A stretch of DNA of 64,000 bases, from NCBI GenBank assembly GCA_025201765.1, contig MU623486.1, positions 1 through 64,000 on the forward strand, written 5' to 3'. The notes beneath the pieces were generated by a model. The model searched no databases. It was not told the DNA's origin and worked only from the letters and a program-made list of their open reading frames with translations. A program made the translations under genes and the position numbers. Within the stretch, counting starts at the first letter, position 1; each line of letters starts with the position of its first letter. This document shows positions 46,592 to 58,971 of the stretch, in pieces. The DNA is from Daldinia sp. FL1419 (lineage: Eukaryota; Ascomycota; Sordariomycetes; Xylariales; Hypoxylaceae).

Positions 46592-47611
46592 ATGGCAGAA
46601 ACCCAAGTTCAAAGGCAGCAACCCGCAGCCTCAAAAGCCAAGTCCAAGAAACGTCCTCGCAATGACGAGACTTCTTCACGAAAACGAAGAAGGCAAGCCT
46701 ACGAGGAGGATGAAGAGTATCTCGACTTGGAAATCGGCGTCAACAAGAAGCTCTCAATGATAGATAATCTGCTCCTGTCAGATCACATATCCAAGAAGAT
46801 CAGGAGATTCGGAACGGACTTAAAACCCGTCGAGCTCAGCCAACTAGACATATCGCGTATGCTCAGCCTGCCCCGTATATTCCGAAGGGCAGATGCTAAC
46901 GTGACGTTCTAGCGAATTACATCACAGACACCACGTCCTTCCAGGAGACGAGGAACCTAGAGAATCTACCACAATTCCTAGAGACGTTCGCAGACGCCAA
47001 GAAGTTAGGGGAAGCGCCCAAGGAGAACGGTGCACCACACACCATCATCGTCACCGGCGCCGGTCTGCGAGCCGCAGATCTCGTCAGGTATGCCTTTTCT
47101 TCTCCCTCGTTTTATCGCTCCTCTAGTCCCAGTATCAGTCCCTACTTACCAGGTATAGATCCGTTCGAAAGTATCAATCGAAAAACAACGCAGTCGCGAA
47201 ACTGGTATGTTGAACGTATCCATGCCAACACAGGGGTCATCTCGGACTAATCCCCCTTCCAGTTTGCGAAGCACATCAAGCTAGAGGAAAGCGTGCAGTT
47301 CCTCCAGAAACACCGCACGGGTGTTGCTGTGGGCACTCCCGTTCGATTATCCGACTTGGTCGATAACTGTAAGTCTTCTCGTCTTCCTCTCGACCAGCCC
47401 CTTTTCGTAGGTCTGACAGATATATATAGCCGCCTTAAACCTTAGCAAGCTCGAGCGCCTGGTAGTTGATGCTTCCCACATCGACCAAAAGAAGCGCGGT
47501 GTCATGGACATGAAGGAGACTATGTTACCTCTAGCTCGGTGGTTAGCTCGGCAAGAGTTCAAGGAGCGCTACGCCGATCCCGAGAAGCCCCTGCAGCTAC
47601 TTTTCTACTAA
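46592..47611 (+). CDS. cms1: CMS1-like 90S pre-ribosome factor
   Basis: CMS1 family proteins associate with the U3-containing 90S pre-ribosome in the nucleolus. Exons 46592-46856, 46913-47087, 47159-47204, 47263-47368 and 47430-47611 give 257 aa. A basic nuclear-localisation-like segment (KAKSKKRPRNDETSSRKRRR) is followed by an acidic stretch. The helicase-like core fold comes next, with SPNYITDTTSFQETRNLENL, HTIIVTGAGLRAADLVR, GVAVGTPVRLSDLVDN and LERLVVDASHIDQKKRG. The motif order (VTGAGLRAADLVR, GTPVRLSDLV, LVVDASH) is the CMS1 hallmark and resembles a DEAD-box core without its ATPase residues. The introns are short, and the one ending at 47158 uses the second of two nearby AGs. Confidence 0.92.
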
Positions 47612-48120
47612 AGGGAGGATACACCATTGTGGCCAACTGGCAAGCCTGTTGGGCAAGATTTAGAGCTATCCAGACCCTTCGCAATCTCATGGAAGTAGAG
47701 GAAGGCAGTCAAAATATGATACCCCGCAGATCGATGAGTCTTTTGTTAGGTTAGGTAGGTAGTATTTGCATATAGACCAATCCACAGGGTAGGGGGCTAC
47801 CCTATGGAATCTATAATTTTACTAGAATACAGCCAAATTGGAGTACCTATTCGTGAAATATGAATTCGCAATGGCTTTGGATAAGATACTGGCTGTCATC
47901 ATTAGCAATCCCGACTACGTCTCTGGCTTTATCCATCAAGACTGACAAAGCTGATAAATGCGATTGTGATTTGTAAGTGTATAGACAATTACCAGCATGG
48001 CTAATTTTACGTGAGTGCACACCATCCGCACCCTAGAAAAGTTCTTCCCTCCTCTTAATAACACATTCCGATATCCACGTCGTAAATAAAATCGACAATG
48101 GGGAGATGTTCATTCTAACT
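47612..48120. other. Convergent intergenic region, nothing recognised
   Basis: About 510 bases between the 3' ends of CMS1 and the CFEM gene. Plain AT-rich flank without a recognisable gene. Confidence 0.4.
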
Positions 48121-48952
48121 CTAGTTGCCGCTCATGTCCATCCAGTAATCAAGCATGAGAACAAACGCGACCCACAATACCAAGCCAAAGAACGACGGTC
48201 TCGACCGAGCTCCTTCAGTTCCTTCAGACACGGGAATTACCCAAGGCCGGCTGATCGAGGACGTTGTTACCGCTGCCGCCGCCTGCGTTGTCTCTAGGAA
48301 CGGACTGGGTGTTAGAGGAGTTGATGTGTAGGTGAAAAGTGAATAGGACACCGTAATGAAGTCCGTAACGGTGGTAGTAACTGTGATGGTCATTCCCATG
48401 CCAGCGCCAGCAACGCTTTCCTGTCTCAGTTGAAGCCCCGGTATCTCTTTGACCTCCCGGCGGGCAAGATAGTCTTCTTCACGGGACCTCAGGAGCTCAG
48501 TATCGACCATACCTGGAGCAACCATATAAATCTCAGCGCCAAAACTCATGCAAAGTAAAATTGAGTGGCTAAGAGCTGGGCCGTAGTGATCTGAATCGCA
48601 TTGAGAGTATAGACATTGAAACAAGGACTGCAGGGAGGTAAGAATTAGTTATTTAGTGACAGGTCGCTATAGAGGAGAAAGTATTAACCGTCTGGTAGTC
48701 TTTCTGATTGCAGAGACACCTTGTATCGAGACACTGGGTCACAAACATGCTATCGATCATGCAGCGGGAGGCACAACCTAGCGTTATTATCAGCTAAATT
48801 ATGCCATGAAGAGCCAGAAGGGGGTATCAAGAAAGGAGCTTACTGGGTGGTCCAGCTGGCATTTTGGTAATGCTATCGTTGCTAAACGCGACCGCAAGTT
48901 GCAACAGGGTCACGAAGAAAGCCCGTGCAAAAAGGAAATTTGCCAACTTCAT
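48121..48952 (-). CDS. CFEM-domain surface protein
   Basis: Exons on the minus strand are 48952-48844, 48777-48689 and 48627-48121, giving 234 aa. A signal peptide (MKLANFLFARAFFVTLLQLA) is followed by an eight-cysteine CFEM domain at about residues 37-98. The cysteines lie in SCASRC, VTQC, LDTRCLC, FQC, SQC and ILLC, and the conserved Asp sits in LDTRC. A Thr/Ser-rich linker leads to a C-terminal hydrophobic segment (FFGLVLWVAFVLML), which could be a GPI-attachment signal or a membrane anchor. CFEM proteins are fungal-specific and act in haem uptake, cell wall integrity, or as effectors. Which role applies here is unknown. The second intron uses a rare GTTAAT donor. Confidence 0.88.
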
Positions 48953-50270
48953 CGGGTCCAGCTATTCGAGTAACCAGGATAGAAAGGTGTACGATGATAG
49001 AGAGTTATGTCGCGTTATGGGTTTCTTTTTGTGAGTTTTCTGCTTTTCTAGATTCCATAAATCGTATAAAGCGAATGACTGAAGACAGTAAGGATGATCA
49101 CCAAGAAGATCAATCCGAAGAAGCGAATGTCGATATTGGGCAATCCAAACCAAAAAAGAGGGACTTGTTGAGATTTTGTGTTCTGATGTGAAAAGAAGAG
49201 ATGGAAGAGTTGCGCAAGTTGTACGAGTTTAAACTCTGTTGCCCAGTAGGTCTTCCATTCACCAGTCTGGGAAGGCACGTCTTTTCTTTAATAAACTTAC
49301 ACATGCAAGAACGCTCCAGTGCCCAAAGCAAGAAGTATAGCTCTAGCGTATTTCAGGTAGGGAAAGCGAGGCGATAAGTCCCATGTTGAACCGTGACTTC
49401 TCAAAATGATAAACAAATGCCATCTGCCTGATACCTCTCACTAAAGTGTGTACCTTCCCATAGATAGTGTACCTAGGTATACATGTATCGATCCCTAGAA
49501 GAGCTAGCCAAACTTTCCAGCTAATTGGACTCCGATTGACGATGCAAAGGCCTAACATATTGGTAGAAGGAGGTTTAGAGCATTCCTCTTATTACCTATA
49601 GGAATTGGAAAATTAGTCCCATTTCCCATCAGTTATACTTTGACGTTCTCTTCTAGCTCCCCCGCATTTGGAAGATTAATAGGCATAATAAAATTAGAAG
49701 ATGATAGGAATCTTGGGATACGAACAACTTGGTTAACAACAGCTTATACCACGCTTCTTCATATTGGGACCGCTTTGGGTTCGATGCAAGTCGATTGCCT
49801 ATAAGTGACGGAATACTATCGTGGAAAAAAGAAAAACAAGAACTCGAAGATATCAAATTTAATTACTATGCACGCGGCCTTCAAAATGTATACATTGTTC
49901 AATGACATATCAGATCTAATTGGATTCGTTCGATAATCTAGTTCAAAAGGGACGACTGGCTGGCTTAAACACATAATTACTCACGCATTAAACGATCAAG
50001 TACCTAAGGTTGGGACTTAAGTTAACAGAAATTCGGAATATTTATTAAGCCTTAATATTAATAATATAATAGAACTATTTCCCTTATGCATAGGTATTAT
50101 ATTGACATGAAGCTGATAATATGTATCATTATTATCGGGTGGTGTCGTTCGTCTGTATATTCAGTAAATAGTGTAGCTTTGTTTTACAGATTACTAGTCT
50201 CGTTTCGCTAGGCCCTTTTTCTACGAATATAAACCAAACAAACTGCATTAATCCCTGCTGCAAGCAGATT
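48953..50270. other. Intergenic with a possible decayed membrane-protein ORF
   Basis: About 1.3 kb. On the minus strand between 49048 and 49560, several overlapping frames encode hydrophobic, protein-like stretches such as YARAILLALGTGAFLHV and FFGLIFLVIILTVF. They do not join into one convincing gene. They may be remnants of a membrane-protein gene. Nothing else is recognised. Confidence 0.35.
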
Positions 50271-50356
50271 GGCCGTCTGGCGAAATGGTATCGCGTCACT
50301 TTCCGGTATTCCGTGGAATATGGTGAAGATTGTGGGTTCGAGTCCCACGGTGGTCG
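50271..50356 (+). tRNA. tRNA-Arg(CCG) with a 14-nt intron
   Basis: A full cloverleaf can be drawn. The acceptor stem pairs GGCCGTC with GGTGGTC (three G-U pairs). The D-arm is GCG-AAATGGTAT-CGC. The anticodon stem pairs TCACT with GGTGA. The T-arm is GTGGG-TTCGAGT-CCCAC, and the discriminator is G. The stretch between the anticodon stem strands is 21 nt. A canonical intron after position 37 would be 14 nt and leaves a 7-nt loop with anticodon CCG (codon CGG). A T run directly follows, as expected for a Pol III terminator. The structure is clear; the anticodon depends on the intron placement. Confidence 0.88.
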
Positions 50357-51331
50357 TTTTTTTTTAGCCGCACTAAGCGTCTGACAGCTAATCATTGCAT
50401 GAATAGCACTTGTATAGTGCATATATCAATGACCAACCAGAACATTGGAACACGATGATCCCAAACAAAGCTATCTTTTACCTTTTGCATAATACACTAA
50501 CCTAAACTAGTAGATATAGTCATAGTATTTCGAAGTGCGGTGATGGTAGCTAGGTATCTACCTACCTTGGGGCACGTGGTATTGTGCACGAGTAAGGATA
50601 GGAATTAATTAATGGGAGTTACAACATTCAAACAGTGAGATGTTTCAACGACGTCAGATCGATATATTAAAACAGCCCACGGCCGTAAAGTAGCTACTTG
50701 ATGAGTGGTACTCTAGAGAATTTAGGAAGGTAAGCCAGTGAGATTCTTACAAGATTAGGTTAGGTAGTTTTCCCTTGGGCCTTGGTCATTTTGCAGACGA
50801 GATGGCTGAGGCTTAACCTAGGGGTTTATCATGTGGTCAAAAGAAGGCAGTTTCAGGTACGCAGAGGCGTTGGATGATTATCTTACCCGGCTCTATGATT
50901 AGGTATTTGGGAGGTGGATGGATAGATCCGAGACATGGAACATGAACGATGAAGGAATCGAGGTAACAAATGCTTAATATGATATCCATATACTGTAGAA
51001 AGGACCCGGGAATGCATTTACCTAGGAAGTGTACCTATGTAGATAGGTATCTAATGTACATCGGGGTATTAATGTATCGACTTGGCACTAACTCCACCCG
51101 GCGAGCTAGTTAGTTACGGGGATCCACTAAAATTTTCTGTTCGAATTGTTATCGCGCTTGTGAATCTCTTATTGTACCAAAGAGCTGTCTACCGTCCTCA
51201 ACAACTCTAATCACCTTGAAGACTTGCCATATTTCTGCAAGATACCTAGGTACTCGTCTACAAAACTGGCCTCCAGATATCCCGTCAATTTATTAATCAG
51301 TTTTCTACATATCGCAAAAATCAAAGACAAA
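50357..51331. other. Intergenic, nothing recognised
   Basis: It begins with the T tract that ends the tRNA gene. TACCTAGG-type motifs occur at 50553-50570 and 51018-51052. No further gene was recognised. The last 100 bases are the leader of the Nop6-like gene. Confidence 0.4.
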
Positions 51332-52306
51332 ATGTCCTCCAAGAAGCGCAAGTCAGAAGAAGACCCCACGACCACCACCGCCGCCGTGGGTAGCGACACA
51401 GGCAAGAAGCGAAGACGCTTAAGCGACGCAGACTCCGTCTCAGATAAGAAATCCAAGAAGTCCAAAAAGGATAAGAAGAGCAAGAAGGCCTCATCCAAGA
51501 AAGACAAGGAGCGCAAGCCCGTCACCTCTGGCGAGGACGAAGATGCCGCCGCAGACAACGCAGGGCTCGAAGCCAATGACTCGCCCGAAGACGTCCCCAT
51601 GGAGGACGCTTCCGCCCCTGCCGTAGAGACCAAAACAGAAGAATCCCCCGAGGAAAAGAAGAAGAAGAAGAGCAAAAAGGACAAAAAAGACAAGAAGTCC
51701 AAAAAGTCCTTGAGCGAAAATAAAACCGAACCCGAGTCTAAACCCACCACCTCCACCACCGAAGACCTCACGGCCGCCGCCGCTGATGACGCAGAAGAAG
51801 GCGAAGAGGCCCAAAAAGGCAAAAAGTCGCGGTTCATAGTCTTCGTCGGCAACCTGCCCTACGCCGCGACCCAGGAGCAGATAAGCGCGCACTTCGCGGG
51901 CGTGCACCCCGTCTCCGTACGCCTGCTGCACGACCCGCGCACCAAGAAGTCCCGGGGCATCGCCTTCGTCGAGTTCGCGCGCTACGACCACATGAAGACC
52001 TGCCTCAAGACCATGCACCACACCACCTTTGTCAGCCCCGGCAAGGGCGGCAGGCCCGAGGAGCGCCGCATCAACGTCGAGCTCACCGCCGGCGGCGGCG
52101 GAAATACCTCCCACCGCAAGGAAAAGATCCGCGCCAAGAACGAGAAGTTGAACGAGGAACGTGCTAGACGCGCTCAGGAGGAGGCCAAGGCCAAGGCTGA
52201 GAAGGACAAGAAGAAGGGACAGGATGGGGGCGAGAAGACTGGTGGTGGCTTGGAAGATGCCATCCACCCGAGCCGTCGCGGGAGGGTCCCTGGAGCTGGG
52301 TCATGA
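51332..52306 (+). CDS. nop6: Nop6-like RRM protein, ribosome biogenesis
   Basis: A single-exon gene of 324 aa starting MSSKKRKSEED. The frame is open upstream, but the first Met is at 51332 in good context (AAAATGTCC). The first half is a Lys/Ser/Asp/Glu-rich disordered region with KKSKKSKKDKKSKK blocks typical of nucleolar proteins. A single RRM covers about residues 168-252, with RNP2-like FIVFVGNLPY and RNP1-like KSRGIAFVEF. A basic helix follows (HRKEKIRAKNEKLNEER), then the C-terminal DAIHPSRRGRVPGA that I associate with Nop6. Yeast Nop6 is an early 40S assembly factor. The RRM part is strongly GC-rich, which leaves a long open frame on the opposite strand. Confidence 0.85.
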   Translation: MSSKKRKSEEDPTTTTAAVGSDTGKKRRRLSDADSVSDKKSKKSKKDKKSKKASSKKDKERKPVTSGEDEDAAADNAGLEANDSPEDVPMEDASAPAVETKTEESPEEKKKKKSKKDKKDKKSKKSLSENKTEPESKPTTSTTEDLTAAAADDAEEGEEAQKGKKSRFIVFVGNLPYAATQEQISAHFAGVHPVSVRLLHDPRTKKSRGIAFVEFARYDHMKTCLKTMHHTTFVSPGKGGRPEERRINVELTAGGGGNTSHRKEKIRAKNEKLNEERARRAQEEAKAKAEKDKKKGQDGGEKTGGGLEDAIHPSRRGRVPGAGS

Positions 52307-53000
52307 TACCCCAATTCTAGTTTTTACATATCTGTACCTGTTAACCTCAGTCTAATATCACATGCTTGCGAATCGACTTTAATATATAAGCGACAAAGCG
52401 ACATGTCAAAATTTGGGGGAATATGCCGTGAAATTTGGATTCTTCTCGCAAACATGCTATCTACAGAATTGTGAAAAGGCGAGTTCGAATATGCTATGTG
52501 GGGGAAGTTTTGACTCTTGCTGCCGTCTAATTCGAAGGGGGATTTCCATGCAGAAATATTTAAACCCGATTTACCCTGCATGTCCAATCCCGACGGAGGC
52601 CAAGACGGTAGGGAACAAATAGGTGGCAGCGTGCCAGAACTCTTTAAAAAAAATACGGTATGATATGGTATATTCGCAGGCTCACGTATGCTCCCGATTC
52701 CTCACTAACTGCTTTCGACTTTGCAACTTGATCCTTTCCCCCTAACTCTCCTTCTGGTCGAATATATGGCCTGCAACAAAACGGCCACCAAAAACGGTTG
52801 GGTATGTAGATTTCAAAATGAGGGGACGCGAAATATGGGTAGTCGGCCAACTCGAAGATGCCTGAATACGTCGGTTCCTCATGGAGGATGGTAGTCTTTC
52901 CTATATGTCCACCAAAACGCCTTCGTTTCGAAAAACTTCCTGGCTCGCTCGTCCAATTTCAAAATTTCATAAGCGATAATGTTCTGTTGCTATGTGCTGT
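52307..53000. other. Convergent intergenic region, nothing recognised
   Basis: About 690 bases between the 3' ends of the Nop6-like and Rac genes. Short ORFs only. No domain or RNA recognised. Confidence 0.4.
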
Positions 53001-53952
53001 TTACAGAATGGTGCACTTGCTCTTCTTGGTGCCACCTTTCGTGGGGGCGGGTCGAGGGTTAAGGACGGCGCTGCAGATGACATGATTAGTACGTGGGCTA
53101 GATATTGGAAGTTATTATTCATCATACCGAATAGCCTCATCAAATACACTCTTCAAGTTCCGCTGTGTGAGGGCCGAACACTCGAGGTATTTGTGGGCAC
53201 GGATTTCCTTTGCACAGACTAGAGCTTGGTCGTACGACACCGGTTCCATCCTCTTAGCTCGGAGGCTCTCTAGAGTGGCGGGGTCTTCTCGAAGATCCAA
53301 CTTGGTACCAACTAGGATGATGGGAATGTTTGGCGCGTGGTGGTCAATCTCGGGATACCACTAATCCGAGTTAGCTACTTAATCTGGAGTAATCGGTCGA
53401 ATGATTAGATGCTTTTCTGTTGTTTACATACCTTGGCCTTTACGTTATCGAACGAAGGCGGGCTTACAATCGAGAAGCAGATTAAGAACACGTCGGTTTG
53501 AGGATAAGAAAGAGGTCGCAGTCTATCGTAATCTTCCTGACCAGCAGTATCCCATAGTCCCAAGCTAATGGGCTTGCCATCGACCATAACGCTTGCCGAA
53601 TAGTTGTCGAAGCTGCGCATCTGACATTAGTATCCAATTGATCCAATATACAATTTACGATAAGACAAAGAAACAGAGAGTACTAACACCGTAGGTATGT
53701 ATTCACCAGGGAATGCATTTGTTGTATATGAGATAAGAAGACATGTCTGACATCGACGTTAGGTTTAGAACATAGCTAGAGTTGGTCGACATTGGCCAAG
53801 GATGGAATGGACGGACCTTTCCGACAGCACCGTCGCCCGTAACGACACACTATAGGGCAAACACACATTAGTATACTTGATTCATGATGCGGAATTCGTC
53901 TGGAGCGACATCGCCGACGTACCTTCAATGATTGAACTCCAGGGGCAGCCAT
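53001..53952 (-). CDS. rac1: Rac-type small GTPase
   Basis: A Rho-family GTPase that controls polarised growth, actin and NADPH oxidase in filamentous fungi. Six minus-strand exons (53952-53923, 53849-53817, 53746-53688, 53612-53432, 53360-53128, 53070-53001) give 201 aa. Visible motifs are the P-loop GDGAVGKT split by an intron, the switch I segment GEYIPTVFDNYSA, the switch II start WDTAGQEDYDRLRPLSY, the guanine-specificity TKLD, and ECSALTQ. The C-terminus is KKSKCTIL, a CAAX box ending in Leu that predicts geranylgeranylation. Rac rather than Cdc42 is favoured by VDGKPISLGLWDTAGQ and PSYPQTDVFLICFS-type segments and by ECSALTQRNLKSVFDEAIRA. The polybasic region is short, as in other fungal Rac proteins. 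Confidence 0.94.
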
Positions 53953-56900
53953 TATTGGCGATTTTGGTATGTTAAATTCGATAAACCAGTGAAGGACGGG
54001 GGCTCAGTTGTCGACGGCTAAAGGAATTAACAATGTTAGTATTTGATAAAAAGATATATTGATTATAGTATGGAGATTATTCTGGAAGGACCTGCCGGCG
54101 ACGGGACTATGTATGTAGTAGAAGAAGTGTAGAAGGGAGCTGGCGTTGCATAAGGGTTAGAAATGTTTTGACACAGGGTCGGAAGGGTGTGGTGCCGCAG
54201 ATCGCAGGAGGTGGTGGGCGAGCTGGCAGAATGGCTTGTATGGCTTGTATGGGCAAAGTATTGGCAGTTATGGAGCACGGCGCTATGTTCCCAGTATCGT
54301 AGGACTGAACCGTACTGTACCTTTTAGAGCACGGTTCACACACTGGAACGATAGCTGGTTAAACAGTCCTGATAGGGTAGGTAGGCTGGGATAGGGTGCC
54401 CCGATAGGGATGCTGGAGCTTGAAATGTACTAGGTACGTGCTAGGTATGTGCTAGGGGGGTTGTGTGGGACCCTTTTTTTTTTTCATGAGACACTCAACG
54501 GTGACCTTGATTCGAAGGCGATTACCTTTCTTTTAGTGCTTGGATGTTCTAGCGCTTTGGTGATTGGGGGTTGGTAGTGGCGAGAAAGGTCTTGGTAAAG
54601 GAATTGGATAAGGCAGAACAGAATAGAATAGGTGTGGCGTCGACGGGATAGGAATAGAATTTCCTCTTACAGATGTGCAACTCTTGAAGGGATTCAAAAG
54701 GCCAAGGTCTTGCCACTTGAAGTCTTGGAAGGGGGGTTATTTTAGGCAAAGAATGGAAAGTAAAGAGGACAAGTAAACGATGTAAGACTGGCGGATTGGG
54801 GGAAAAAAGAAGGGTTAATGGGTTTAATGTTACAAGTAGTGGATGGGGCAGAATGAGACGATAATGGCGGCAGTTGGGGTCTTCTTGGGGCGTCTAGGTT
54901 TCTAAAAGCGACAAAGGATAGAAACGTTAATCACCTACCTGCAATAATAAGAGGTTGGCCGCTCTTTTTTTCGCTGAAGAGGTTACAATCGAGCGGCGCG
55001 TACCGAATCGGAGGTGCAAATCAAGCTATCATTCGATGTTCTGAGGAGAGATTATGTATTGGAGACCAATTGTGAGATATGATCTAAAGAGAGAGAAAGA
55101 AATGGCGTCGCAATCAATTTGAACCCCTATAATCCGGAAGTTATTAGCCCAGTCGGAAAAAGTTGTTGAAGGTGGAGGAGCCATCTAAGAAAGTAGCTTG
55201 GTAGCTACAAACTGCCTATTATGGTGGTACCTACCTAACCAGCTAACGTCTACGGGTTTGCCTGCTCAGGTGATGCCCGGGTACCGTGGGTAGGTACGTA
55301 TCTGTACCTGTTACGTACTTCGATGCCTACTGAGTAACCTAGCTACATGGATGTACATACGTTGGCCCGGGCACACCTACCTACTTGAATCTGGATACAC
55401 TAAGGCAAGGGGTATTAGGAAAGCTCGAGCGGCCTAAGCGTCTTCATTGGTTCGATATTGAACAATTGTATGTTCCTGTCGTCCCTCTTTCCTGAACTTT
55501 AAACCATTGAAACCGTACGGCTGGGTCTATCCTTCAATCCGCTCTAAGCCGGATGTATGCAGTCATCATCATCGTTTTTCATCGGGCGGGTTATCGAATT
55601 CTACGACCAAAGCAGTTGGATTTTGGATCAAGTACCTAAAGTACTGACGAAAAGAGTTAAAAAAAAATGAGTAAGCAAAAGAGCAAAGAGATAAAGGCGT
55701 AACTTTATTGTTCTCAATTAGGTTGAATATTTATTTATATATGGCTTGCCTAATAAATGATGTAAGCTTCTATTTTTTTACAGTACTATTCGCCCGGATC
55801 GATCTTCACGAACTATCTGACTGCCGTTCAACTACCCGCTTTGCATGTGCATGTGTACATGCAGGTCAGTAGGTAACCAAGTGGGCAGATCCAGTTGCAT
55901 ATAGCAATACATAGGCAACTATAAAATCCAAGCACCTGTTTCTGAGTTAAGCATCGACTAAAGAGTGGTCTTGAGGTTGGGGTTGGGGCTGGGCTTGGTA
56001 TTGGTGCTCAAGAAACACCAAGTTGATACCATACGGATAAGCCGAGGCGTCACTTGAGGCGTCTCTTGTAGCAACGACTCCTCAGGAGCATTCGAAAACT
56101 TATCGCTTGCTGGGAGTGCCAGGGGGTCAGACCCCGGAACACTCTTGCATTGAGCTAGAAGAGATACAATGCCTTTGGATGATTCGTCAGACTGTTGGGG
56201 GTTCGTGGCGAGTCGACAGACCTAAGAGGCCCGTTATCTTCGAGTCATCTCATTTATGCTGATCTTATGGAGTTTTCTAAACCAGTCATCACCCTCCAAA
56301 TAGTTTTGCAGTTTGAAGCCAATGGACTGATGCATCGGTCAAAGAACCCGGTACACCGTATCCCTAGGCCGGACGGCTGAAGAATGAACAAGCCGATTAT
56401 AATTGGTTGCTCGTTAGGTGAAAGATGATTAGCCTTCTCGATCTTCTGTGTACTAATTGGATTGTCCTAATGATCAAATGTCAATAGGTGGAACGCGGCA
56501 CGAGGTGCTGATAGATAAGCCACGATTTACCGAGAAAGCAGAATGTTTATTTCAACTTCGGTCTATCTTGCCGTGCTGTTCAAGATACGAGACAAGAAAA
56601 AGAAAAGCAAGCTCTCATGACTCCACAAACATCGATATTCGCAAGAACATGGCGTCATCTCGATAGCGTTGCCGAAAGGGTTAAAGAGAACCAAAGAAAC
56701 CCGGAATTGGTGAGATCTTAAGAGCCCGAGAGCCTGAAAACCCTTAGGTAAATGAATCGAAGACGTTTCAGAAGGTTCTGGCTTGGTTAGGCTCAAGAAC
56801 TTCGCTGTCAAGTAAACTGCTTTAGGCGGTTTCGGCGGCAGAACCAAACAGGGTCAGGGCACTTGGGGTAGGTAAGGGGAGGTATGAAAACCAACAAGGA

Positions 56901-57287
56901 TAATCCAATAGCGCTAAAACCCCTCTGAACTCTAACGCCACCTAGCGCATAAAGCCCCACGTAATTATTACAGTGCGAGAAACCCCACGTGCCCACCCTG
57001 TCTTTTTGAACTTCGCAACAAGACTAGTTAATAGTAACTACATACGCCGATAAGATACCATGTACAATTGCATTGTACGGCTGAATATTAACCTACGACG
57101 CGTCTAACCTAGGCTCTCCAAACCGCGTCTAATACACTACCTAGTTACCACTCTCACACACCCACGTCATTTCTCAGGACAACTTCCCAATGCCGGGGGT
57201 AGTAATCACGGGATTTCTCATTATCGACTAATTGATTCTATCAACGAGGCATAGGAGTATAGGAAAGAAGACGTTGATATATTCAAA
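53953..57287. other. Long intergenic region, nothing recognised
   Basis: About 3.3 kb upstream of both Rac and CENP-T. Long 5' leaders, possibly with introns, are likely for Rac. TACCTA/TAGGTA motif clusters lie at 54413-54452 and 55215-55385. An ACGCGT core lies at 57098-57103, about 185 bp before CENP-T. No gene or RNA recognised. Confidence 0.45.
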
Positions 57288-58904
57288 ATGACGGACCCTA
57301 CCCCGAATAAAAACCGTCTTGCGGCTCTTATTACTCCTCGCGCACTTGCGACCCCAAATCGCCGGGCTTTCAGCGCCGAACCTTCTTCCCTCCGTCTATC
57401 CGCTTCGGCCCGTCGAAACCCTAACACACCACACGGCCGCGCAGCTAGTCGTGCCATAGATCAGCGACGCGCGGCTCTATTTACGCCGGGACGAGTGGGA
57501 CGACGGCGCAGTGTTGCACGCGAGAGAGAGCGCGAGACCCCGCGAGATCTTCTACGGAACCTTAGTCGGGTTCTTGCACCTACTTCAACAGTGGTCTCGT
57601 CATCTTCATCGTCTCCAAACCGCGGCAATGAGTCGACGTTGCAGACTCTCCTCGAGGGTGACGATGACGACGACTTTCCTATTGAGCGTCCCCGTTTTTC
57701 GTTACCCTTGGATCGCGACGACGACGACGATAGCGAATTGAAGCCTCCCCGGTCTAGTATACTGGATGACGAGAACTACACAGTGCAGTCGATTGAACTG
57801 CCTCGCCGGGCGTGGACCGAAGCGCCGTTGGGTCGCTTGGATAGGAGTAGTTTAGGTAGCCTGAGAATGAGCGACTTTGTTGGGCCGGACATAAGAGACG
57901 ATGCGGACGATAATGACGTCGGCATCGACTCCGGTTTCTTCCCTCCTCCAGCGTTGGATGATGACACCGCGGGGATTGGCTTGGACGAAGAGGCCATATT
58001 TGAACGGTATTATCTTATTAATCTTGGTATGCAAGCTAGTAAATGCTAATATGTCCCAGTATGGATGAGGAAACAAGACGTCAGACTATGGGAGGCCAAG
58101 ATGATTTTGGTCCAATTGAGATTCCTGACCTCGGAAACGAGAGTACCTTTGTCATGGCCCCAGTGGAATCGCCCACTCGAGATCCGAAGATGGCGGAGGG
58201 GGTCGAATCCAGCGATATACCCGGCTTCGATCATTATGACGACGACAACGACGACGACGATGGTCCAGGAGACTTGATGGACGCCCCTGGATTAGATGAT
58301 GTTGAAGACATCGACAACTTCGATATTGCTGGCGATAATACTGAGGCGTTACAGGATACAATCATCTCCCAAGTCGCAGGTCACACGGCACAAAGAAGCG
58401 CTGGAAAGAGAAAACCTGGCAAGAGGATTTCACGACATGGTATTGAGTACCCTTCTCTACCTGTAGGCGTAGTAAAACGACTAGCAACAACACTTGCCAA
58501 AACGGCAGGAGCCAGCAAGGCGAAATTGAGTTCGGATACAGTAGACGCCATAATGCAAGCGACGGACTGGTATTTTGAGCAGCTGGGAGACGATTTATCA
58601 GCTTACGCGAGACATGCAGGCCGCAAGACGATCGACGAGAGCGATATGATGATGCTTATGCGAAGGTACGTTGTTTTGCATCCAACCTAGGGTATATGTT
58701 TATTCCTAGCAGTACAATTATACTAACATTTTTCTTTGCAGACAACGCCAGACCAGCGCTTCCACCACGCCATTTTCTTTAGCGCAGCGATATCTGCCTA
58801 GAGAACTCTTACAGGAGATGAGAATGCCAGTCCCAGCACCGACAAAAGCTCCTCGAAAACGACAGGCCCAACGAGGGGACGTCGGCGAAGAGGAAGTAAC
58901 CTGA
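57288..58904 (+). CDS. Inner kinetochore protein CENP-T
   Basis: CENP-T links centromeric chromatin to the microtubule-binding Ndc80 complex. Exons 57288-58006, 58060-58665 and 58742-58904 give 495 aa. The N-terminal 360 residues are disordered, with basic, SP/TP-containing segments first (AALITPRALATPNRRAF) and Asp-rich tracts later. The C-terminal histone fold starts near residue 367 (YPSLPVGVVKRLATTLAKTA), with LSSDTVDAIMQATDWYFEQL and KTIDESDMMMLMRRQRQ. The CENP-T-specific extension RYLPRELLQEMRMPVP follows, and this extension separates CENP-T from other histone-fold proteins. The gene ends 67 bp from the 3' end of SURF1, tail to tail. Confidence 0.92.
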
Positions 58905-58971
58905 GCTTACCCCGTAATTCAGGATTCTACCATACGGACGTAGTACATGACTATCCACCCATAAAGAGGAG

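Noticed and set aside
51491..52267. 258-codon ORF antisense to the Nop6-like gene
   Set aside because: Codon-bias shadow of a GC-rich exon; Gly/Leu/Val-rich translation without a domain, while the plus strand encodes a clear RRM.
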